Positions 1 to 5,458 of a stretch of DNA of 6,542 nucleotides are shown piece after piece (positions within the stretch are counted from its first letter, which is position 1; each line of letters begins with the position of its first letter). The stretch comes from Halieaceae bacterium (lineage in GTDB: Bacteria > Pseudomonadota > Gammaproteobacteria > Pseudomonadales > Halieaceae), in assembly GCA_003520285.1 (NCBI GenBank), contig DOVB01000278.1, positions 5,429-11,970 of the forward strand, written 5' to 3'. Position numbers and translations under genes: made by a program. Below the pieces are notes generated by a model that saw nothing but the letters and a program-made list of their open reading frames with translations, did no database searches and was not told where the DNA came from.

Positions 1-410
1 CGGCGGATTATGTCAAACGCAAGCGCGCCAACAAAGAAGCCATTATGGGTTTTGGTCACCGTGTCTATCGGGCAGAAGATCCCCGCGCGAGACATCTTCG
101 GGACGGCGTTGAGCGCTTGTCGATTGAGAAAGGTGAACCCCACTGGAACGAGATTCTCAAGGCGCTGGTCGAGGCTATGAAGCCTTACTCTCGCTTAGGT
201 GTAAATGTGAATGTCGATTTTTACTCGGGTGTCATTTACCACTTGAATGGCATTCCAGAAGATTTGTTCGTGCCGATCTTTGCGATTGGCCGAGTACCCG
301 GCTGGAGCTTACAGGTGATGCAGCAACAGGAGAACAACATCCTCATTCGACCCCTGCTGGAATATAATGGGCCCGACTTGCGGCATTACACTGATATCTG
401 CGATCGATAA
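1..410 (+). CDS. Citrate synthase family enzyme, C-terminal part (5' end outside window)
   Basis: The product condenses oxaloacetate with an acyl-CoA (acetyl-CoA, or propionyl-CoA in methylcitrate synthases) in the cytoplasm. The frame is open from base 3 to a TAA at 408-410, giving about 135 residues, roughly the last third of the family's usual 370-430. The ATG at 45-47 lies inside the conserved core (IMGFGHRVY) and is not the start. Residues visible are the oxaloacetate-binding His of GFGHRVY, the Arg of DPRA, the catalytic Asp of NVDFYSG, and the two substrate arginines in GRVPGW and LIRP. All match the E. coli GltA/pig enzyme pattern. The segment that usually reads GWxAHxxEQ is GWSLQVMQQQ here, so the protein is divergent near its end. 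Without the N-terminal part I cannot separate citrate synthase from 2-methylcitrate synthase, so no symbol is given. It is followed after 11 bases by a Pta-like gene, which suggests co-transcription. Confidence 0.93.
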   Translation, partial: ADYVKRKRANKEAIMGFGHRVYRAEDPRARHLRDGVERLSIEKGEPHWNEILKALVEAMKPYSRLGVNVNVDFYSGVIYHLNGIPEDLFVPIFAIGRVPGWSLQVMQQQENNILIRPLLEYNGPDLRHYTDICDR

Positions 411-421
411 AGAACTCTGAT

Positions 422-1393
422 ATGACTCTCTCCGACCAGATTCCAACATTGGTTTTTGCCGAAGGCGCTGATTTAAGAATCCAACAAGCAGCTGTCGCTC
501 TGAGTAAACTAAAGTTAGCCCACATCATTTTGGTGGGTAAGCAAGACGAAGTCATTGACTGCGCTAAAAATAACAAGCTTTGCCTAGATGGAATGACACT
601 ATTGGACCCCGCCAAGGCCTCTTGCACAGCAGATTTTGCCATGTATTTATGCGACTATCGGGGAATCAAGCAGCGCAAAGTAGCGCAAAGAATGGTCCAA
701 AAAAACCTTTTCTTTGCGGCAACTTTGGTAGCGCGTAATTCAAATCATATCCTAATCGCCGGCGCTCAAGCGACCACAAAAAAGGTTCTAGAAGCTGCCA
801 GTTTCTGCATTGGTTATGAGCTTGGTGTCTCCGCTCCGTCAAGCTACTTTCTGATGCACTTACCCGGAAAACCGGAGCCTTTTGTACTCGCCGACTGTGC
901 AGTCGCCGTGAATCCCGATGCCTCTGAGTTAGCACAAATAGCTATTTCAACTGCTCGTAGCGCGACCCAACACTTGCAACAAGTCCGTGTTGCAATGCTC
1001 TCATTTTCGAGTTTTGGCAGCGGTTCACACGCATCGGTAGATAAAGTCCGCGAAGCAACAGAGCGAGCTAAAGCTTTGGCTCCATGGCTGTCAATAAGCG
1101 GAGAGATCCAGGCGGATGCCGCACTATCAGAGTCAATTGCAGTCAACAAAGCTCCCGCGGAGGATCCCGTAGCGGGACGCGCGAATGTGCTCATTTTCCC
1201 TGACTTGAATGCTGGCAATATTGCCTACAAACTGCTGCAAGAGCTCGCCAACGCACAGGCAATTGGCCCTATTTTACAAGGTTTTTCTAGCCCTGTAGCC
1301 GATCTGTCTCGCGGAGCAACCAGTTCCAATATAATCGAGATCGCAAAGTTAATGCTTCAACTTCATACGAATAATCGTATAGAGCAACCGTAG
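422..1393 (+). CDS. Phosphate acetyltransferase (Pta)-like protein with substituted active-site residues
   Basis: This 323-residue protein has the length of a stand-alone phosphate acetyl/butyryltransferase domain, an enzyme class that interconverts acetyl-CoA and acetyl phosphate. Family landmarks run in order: FAEGADLR (12-19), LADCAVAVNPD, VAMLSFSSFGSGSH, a GEIQADAAL motif, DPVAGRANVLIFPDLNAGNIAY, GPILQG and DLSRG (294-298). The PVAGxANV and SRG motifs favour Pta over butyryltransferase. Ser296 and Arg297 match catalytic Ser309/Arg310 of the Methanosarcina thermophila enzyme. However, the Arg87 position is Cys77, the TLRPA arginine (Arg133) is Glu124 in VLEAA, and Asp316 is Asn303. The fold is therefore secure, but acetyltransferase activity is doubtful, and a pseudoenzyme, regulator or altered-specificity enzyme is possible. 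The ATG at 422 fits the usual domain start, although the ribosome site is weak (only an AAAG-like stretch). No acetate kinase gene is in view. It probably shares a transcript with the upstream citrate synthase. Confidence 0.9.
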   Translation: MTLSDQIPTLVFAEGADLRIQQAAVALSKLKLAHIILVGKQDEVIDCAKNNKLCLDGMTLLDPAKASCTADFAMYLCDYRGIKQRKVAQRMVQKNLFFAATLVARNSNHILIAGAQATTKKVLEAASFCIGYELGVSAPSSYFLMHLPGKPEPFVLADCAVAVNPDASELAQIAISTARSATQHLQQVRVAMLSFSSFGSGSHASVDKVREATERAKALAPWLSISGEIQADAALSESIAVNKAPAEDPVAGRANVLIFPDLNAGNIAYKLLQELANAQAIGPILQGFSSPVADLSRGATSSNIIEIAKLMLQLHTNNRIEQP

Positions 1394-1416
1394 ACAATCT
1401 CATTTCAGCTAATCCT
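1394..1416. other. Convergent intergenic junction without visible terminator
   Basis: These 23 bases separate the TAG stop of the Pta-like gene from the TAA stop of the oppositely oriented symporter gene. I see no GC-rich stem followed by a T-run on either strand. Termination may be Rho-dependent or may lie within the coding ends, and convergent read-through is possible. Confidence 0.6.
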
Positions 1417-2973
1417 TTACCACCACGTTGCGTACAGCGCAGCGAGTATCAAGGTGACCGCCAAAGCCGACAAGTTAAAGCCCTGCGTGGTGCCAAACTC
1501 GATTTCAGACAATTCTATCGCACCCTGTTGCACACGATTTTCAATCAGAGACACGATAATGGCGAGGGCCGCGGCAATCAAAAACACCAAACCTACGCGA
1601 TCAATGAATGGCAACTCTGGCCACACCATCTTGAATAGGAACGATAACGCGACGGAACCCACCGCGGCCGCCAAGGCGCCGGCTGCTGTGGTTTTTTTCC
1701 AGAACATACCCAGCAAGAAAATAACGACAATCCCGGGGGTGAAAAATCCGGTGAACTCTTGAATGTATTGGAACGCCTGATCAAACTTACCGAGCAGCGG
1801 CTCCGCGGTCAGCATCGCCAGCACCATTGCCACCACAGCCACAGTCCGACCCACTTTCACCGGATCGCCCTGCTTGTCTGCTGCTCGCAATGAAGGCAAG
1901 AGATCCATCGTAAACAGCGTCGAAATACTGTTCGACATCGATGCCAAAGACGACACAATAGCAGCCAGTAGAGCCGCAAAGACCAAACCTTTTAACCCCG
2001 ATGGCAACAGTGTCATTGCGGAAGGATAGGCCTGATCCGGAGAGCTCAAATCACTGTTCAAGGCGAACAACGCTATGCCGGGAAGCACCACAATAACCGG
2101 CATTAGCAATTTCAAAAATGCTGCGAAGGCGATACCTTTTTGCGCCTCAGCCACACTCTTTGCGGCGAGCGCGCGTTGAATAATGTACTGATTGAAACCC
2201 CAGTAAGAAATATTCATGATCCACATGCCACCCACCAGCACAGAGAGTCCTGGCAAGCTCATATAATGCTCGTTGTCTGGGCTTAGAATCATATCGAACT
2301 TTTCGGGTGCCACTCGCGTGAGCTCAACAAACCCAGCGATCACACCTTCACCACCGCTCACCTTGTCCAGCGTTAGGGCCACAATAATAAGGCCACCCAA
2401 AACCAATAAAACGACCTGTATGATATCGGTGAAGGCCACCGCTTTCAGACCACCGTACAGAGAATACGCCAGAGCGAAAGCACCCAGTAAGATGAGGGCC
2501 GTTTGTACCGGAACCCCAGCCACCGTGTTAAGCGCCAACGATCCTAACCACAGCACCGCGGTTAAATTTACAAACACGTATACCGCCAACCAGAACACCG
2601 CGAGGACGATGCGGACTCGGTGGTCGTAACGCTGCTCTAGGAACTGCGGCATGGTGTAAATGCCGTGCTTAAGAAAGATCGGGAGTAAGTATTTCCCCAC
2701 TAAAATGAGCGTGATGGCTGCCATCCATTCGTAAGAGGCGATCGCCAACCCCATCGCATATCCAGATCCTGACATGCCGATGATCTGTTCAGCCGAAATA
2801 TTCGCCGCAATAAGAGAAGCACCTATCGCCCACCAAGGCAGCGTATTACCGGCTAAAAAGTAATCTTTGGCGCTCTTGTGGTGCCCGGTTTCTTCGCGAG
2901 ACACCCACTGAGCGAGCACAAACAGCCCCACCGCATAAATGGCAACAATCGTGATATCGAGAGTAGATAACAT
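1417..2973 (-). CDS. SGLT-like sodium/hexose symporter (SSS family)
   Basis: This inner-membrane protein of 518 residues with about 14 hydrophobic segments belongs to the sodium:solute symporter family. From memory it tracks the Vibrio parahaemolyticus galactose/glucose transporter vSGLT along nearly its whole length. The vSGLT sugar-contact residues can be placed: Gln63 (Q69), Glu82 in SYEWM (E88), Asn254 (N260), gating Tyr257 (Y263), Lys288 in AAFLK (K294) and Gln405 in FQYIQE (Q428). The Na2-site residues Ala56, Ile59, Ala338, Ser341 and Ser342 are also kept. The loop after about residue 303 is shorter than in vSGLT. I infer sodium-coupled uptake of glucose or a similar hexose, but the exact sugar is not proven. 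It is the last gene of the minus-strand operon, 22 bases after the GH3 gene, which fits import of glucose released by that enzyme. The ATG has a good ribosome site six bases upstream. Confidence 0.93.
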   Translation of the reverse strand: MLSTLDITIVAIYAVGLFVLAQWVSREETGHHKSAKDYFLAGNTLPWWAIGASLIAANISAEQIIGMSGSGYAMGLAIASYEWMAAITLILVGKYLLPIFLKHGIYTMPQFLEQRYDHRVRIVLAVFWLAVYVFVNLTAVLWLGSLALNTVAGVPVQTALILLGAFALAYSLYGGLKAVAFTDIIQVVLLVLGGLIIVALTLDKVSGGEGVIAGFVELTRVAPEKFDMILSPDNEHYMSLPGLSVLVGGMWIMNISYWGFNQYIIQRALAAKSVAEAQKGIAFAAFLKLLMPVIVVLPGIALFALNSDLSSPDQAYPSAMTLLPSGLKGLVFAALLAAIVSSLASMSNSISTLFTMDLLPSLRAADKQGDPVKVGRTVAVVAMVLAMLTAEPLLGKFDQAFQYIQEFTGFFTPGIVVIFLLGMFWKKTTAAGALAAAVGSVALSFLFKMVWPELPFIDRVGLVFLIAAALAIIVSLIENRVQQGAIELSEIEFGTTQGFNLSALAVTLILAALYATWW

Positions 2974-2979
2974 AGCGCT

Positions 2980-2984
2980 TCCTT
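2980..2984 (-). promoter_or_regulatory. Ribosome binding site of the symporter gene
   Basis: On the minus strand AAGGA lies six bases before the ATG at 2971-2973, in the short gap after the GH3 stop codon. It supports the chosen start and independent translation initiation within the operon. Confidence 0.7.
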
Positions 2985-2995
2985 ATTGTTATAGT

Positions 2996-5437
2996 TTACT
3001 GGCAGCTCAGTACGGCTTCGGCTTCAGCCTCTGCAGCAATGGCCACTCGCTTATAGGTGATTGCAAAAGGATCAGGCGTAGCCACCACCAAGGGTGCTGT
3101 AATTGCGGCTAAATCGGCCCCTCGCTCAGCAAAACAAGCGAGCGGGATAGCTAACTTTTGCCACGCCCCAAGGGTTACATCTTGCAACACCTCGTTAAAC
3201 TGAATTTCGCCGGTGCAAGGATACGTGCAGTCCATCCGCAAGACAACGTCGCCCTCGGGCGCTGCGTCGATTCGATAATCCATTAGCAAATAAGCCCCCT
3301 GTTCACGCCAAGCACTAAAGTCTAGAGGCGTCTCCGAGAACCAATAAGCCTGCGCAACACCAACAGAAGCTTTGCCAAACACCAGCTGGCGAGCGTCCTC
3401 TTGCACTTCAACGTCGACGGTGCGAACCAGCACCGATCCCTCAGCACTGCGAACAAAGCTCGTCGCAATCGGCACCCGCCAATTACTGTTATCACCCACT
3501 GCCATCGACCAGGGCTCATAGGTGCGAGCATTGAAGATAATCTGTTCCGCTCGTTCGCGCTTCAGTACCGGTTGTTCATTTAAGTCGTTGCGGATGAAAG
3601 TCGTCTCACCGAGCGTCAAGCCGTAACCGTAAGGAAACAGGACACTCGTCACTGGCTGATCAGGATCGCGTGGATCAGTATCGATAGAAGGCCAGTTGAA
3701 GGGCAATCGACCTTTAAAATCAGTGACAGTGCCTGGCTCAGCGAACAACACTTCAGCGACACCAAGCCCCTCGGTGCCCGGTAACCAAGCGACCACGAAC
3801 GCGTCTGAATTATTGAGCTCGGGATTAATCCACATGGGGCGCCCTGTTAAGAATATGGCAATGGTCGGTATTCCTTGGCTTTTTAAACGCTGTAACAGAG
3901 CAACACTATAGGCATCAGAGGCGCCATAATTCAAGCTGTCAATATCGCCCTGGCCTTCGGCATAGGGAGTTTCTCCGAAGACAACCACGGCGACGTCTGG
4001 CCTATCGCTAAACTCACCAGTGACGCTGAATTGGATCTTAGCCCCATTCTTTTCAGCCATCATTTGCAACCCATCTAGAATCGATTGGCCACCCGGAAAA
4101 TCAGAATTCTGATTGCCTGTGCCTTGCCAGGTAATAGTCCATCCACCAGATTGTTGCCCAATATCATCTGCCGCTGCGCCCGCCACCAGAATATTCTGAT
4201 CCGCTTTTAAGGGCAGCGTATTATGGTTGTTCTTCAGCAAAACTAGGGATTCACGTACCGCCTGTCGCGCAATCTCTCGATGTGACGCCTGCCCGATGAC
4301 CGAGGCATCAAGAGCTGCGGTTGAGGGCTTCGGCTTATCGAGGATGCCAGATAGTGCTTTGACACGAAGGATACGCCTCACCGCGTCGTCCACTCGGCTC
4401 TCTGGAATCTCGCCAGACTTCACCTGCTCGATCATATTGTAATACAGCGCCTGCCAATCTTCGGGCGCCATAATCATGTCCATCCCAGCATTGACCGACT
4501 GCGAGCAATTACTATTTGTGCAGCCCTCGACTTCACCGATGCCATTCCAATCCGAGATGATAAATCCATCAAACCCTAAGCGATCTTTTAATACGTCTGT
4601 CAGAATCGTCTTACTGCCATGAATTTTCTTGCCATTCCAAGAATTGAACGACGCCATCACACTCATAACACCCGCTTTCAGAGCTGTCTCATAGCCAGCG
4701 GCGTGCTGCGCTAACAAATCTTCGAGTGACAACCGGGTATCGCCGCGATCAATCCCCCTGAAGGTGCCGCCATCGCCCACAAAATGCTTTGCAGTCGCGA
4801 CCATATTCTCTGATTGCAAGCCCCTCACGACGGCCTCGGCGTAATCTCTGACGATCTCTGGGCGGTCGCTGTAACCCTCGTAGGTGCGCCCCCACCGGTT
4901 ATCTTTAACCACCGCAACCGTTGGCGCAAAAATCCAGTCAATTCCAGTCGCTCGGACCTCGCGCGCGGTTGCTGCACCAATGGCCTCAATGAGGGCGGGA
5001 TTGCGAGCGGCACCTAAACCAATATTGTGCGGAAAAATGGTCGCTCCGAGCACATTGTTGTGGCCGTGCACCGCATCAGTTCCCCACATGATGGGTATTC
5101 CCGCATGCCCCTCACTGGTATCCACTGACGCTTCATAAAATGAGTCGGCAAGCGCTACCCAATCAGCGATCGTGGCCTGTTTATTCTGCTGCGGAAAAGA
5201 TCCGCCACCATTGAGGATCGAGCCGAAGCCATAGCGCCTTACGTCTTGGGGCGTCACACTTTTAATCTCGGGTTGTATCATCTGGGCAATTTTTTGCTCT
5301 AATGTCATCTCTTTCATGATGGCATCAACGCGCTGCTCGACCGCCGGGTCGATGAGATTGGCCGACATTGATTCAGCCACTGCCGACAGCGTCACTACGC
5401 AGCTCAAAATCGCGGCCACAGACACTAGAATTCGCAT
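2996..5437 (-). CDS. Exported GH3 exo-beta-glucosidase (ExoP-like, beta-1,3/1,4-glucan oligosaccharides)
   Basis: This glycoside hydrolase family 3 enzyme of 813 residues removes glucose from the non-reducing ends of beta-glucan chains by a retaining mechanism. Residues 1-21 form a signal peptide (Arg2, hydrophobic stretch, likely cut after AVA), so it should act in the periplasm or outside. The GH3 N-terminal barrel spans about 30-365, with Asp121 in WGTDAVHGH, RWGR (181-184), Lys217-His218 and the nucleophile Asp296 in IISDWNGI. The second GH3 domain (about 395-610) holds Trp433 in GGWTITWQG and the acid/base Glu556 in PGTEGLG. These match barley ExoI and Pseudoalteromonas ExoP. A further C-terminal domain of about 190 residues follows. 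Cys306 and Cys311 flank a loop after the nucleophile and could pair in an exported protein. Glucan linkage preference cannot be read directly, but the neighbouring GH16 points to beta-1,3-glucan such as laminarin. The gene lies 21 bases after GH16, and its ATG has a clear ribosome site. Confidence 0.95.
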   Translation of the reverse strand: MRILVSVAAILSCVVTLSAVAESMSANLIDPAVEQRVDAIMKEMTLEQKIAQMIQPEIKSVTPQDVRRYGFGSILNGGGSFPQQNKQATIADWVALADSFYEASVDTSEGHAGIPIMWGTDAVHGHNNVLGATIFPHNIGLGAARNPALIEAIGAATAREVRATGIDWIFAPTVAVVKDNRWGRTYEGYSDRPEIVRDYAEAVVRGLQSENMVATAKHFVGDGGTFRGIDRGDTRLSLEDLLAQHAAGYETALKAGVMSVMASFNSWNGKKIHGSKTILTDVLKDRLGFDGFIISDWNGIGEVEGCTNSNCSQSVNAGMDMIMAPEDWQALYYNMIEQVKSGEIPESRVDDAVRRILRVKALSGILDKPKPSTAALDASVIGQASHREIARQAVRESLVLLKNNHNTLPLKADQNILVAGAAADDIGQQSGGWTITWQGTGNQNSDFPGGQSILDGLQMMAEKNGAKIQFSVTGEFSDRPDVAVVVFGETPYAEGQGDIDSLNYGASDAYSVALLQRLKSQGIPTIAIFLTGRPMWINPELNNSDAFVVAWLPGTEGLGVAEVLFAEPGTVTDFKGRLPFNWPSIDTDPRDPDQPVTSVLFPYGYGLTLGETTFIRNDLNEQPVLKRERAEQIIFNARTYEPWSMAVGDNSNWRVPIATSFVRSAEGSVLVRTVDVEVQEDARQLVFGKASVGVAQAYWFSETPLDFSAWREQGAYLLMDYRIDAAPEGDVVLRMDCTYPCTGEIQFNEVLQDVTLGAWQKLAIPLACFAERGADLAAITAPLVVATPDPFAITYKRVAIAAEAEAEAVLSCQ
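3002..3565 (-). other. ExoP-type C-terminal galactose-binding-like domain of the GH3 enzyme
   Basis: Residues about 625-812 of the GH3 protein lie beyond the usual two-domain GH3 core. They have the beta-rich, alternating pattern of the C-terminal domain seen in the Pseudoalteromonas exo-glucanase ExoP (Pfam Exop_C, a galactose-binding-like fold). The segment contains a possible disulphide pair in DCTYPC (Cys737 and Cys741) and ends in a short Ala/Glu-rich tail. A role in holding glucan or stabilising the active-site cleft is inference from the family. Confidence 0.7.
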
Positions 5438-5443
5438 AGTTCT

Positions 5444-5448
5444 ACCTC
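5444..5448 (-). promoter_or_regulatory. Ribosome binding site of the GH3 gene
   Basis: On the minus strand GAGGT lies six bases before the ATG at 5435-5437. It sits in the 21-base gap after the GH16 stop codon and supports both the start and the signal peptide that follows it. Confidence 0.75.
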
Positions 5449-5458
5449 ATTTGCCTTT

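Noticed and set aside
45..47. ATG as start of the citrate synthase gene
   Set aside because: It is the Met of the conserved IMGFGHRVY core. Upstream codons in frame are open and match family sequence, so the gene enters from outside the window.
343..1218. Antisense open frames at 343-642, 666-935 and 844-1218 opposite the citrate synthase and Pta-like genes
   Set aside because: They lie opposite strongly conserved coding sequence, their translations show no recognisable domain, and they have no convincing ribosome site.
1365..1380. Inverted repeat ATACGA-ATAA-TCGTAT near the end of the Pta-like gene as a terminator or operator
   Set aside because: The stem is only six base pairs and AT-rich, lies within coding sequence and has no following T-run, so chance is a sufficient explanation.
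1454..5138. Several plus-strand open frames of 60-118 codons opposite the symporter and GH3 genes
   Set aside because: They are low-complexity antisense shadows of well-supported genes, with compositions rich in Thr, Arg and Pro and no family pattern.
5399..5401. Cys13 of the GH3 signal sequence as a lipoprotein attachment site
   Set aside because: The preceding residues Ile-Leu-Ser fit the lipobox poorly, and the hydrophobic stretch continues past the Cys to a good signal peptidase I site after Ala21.
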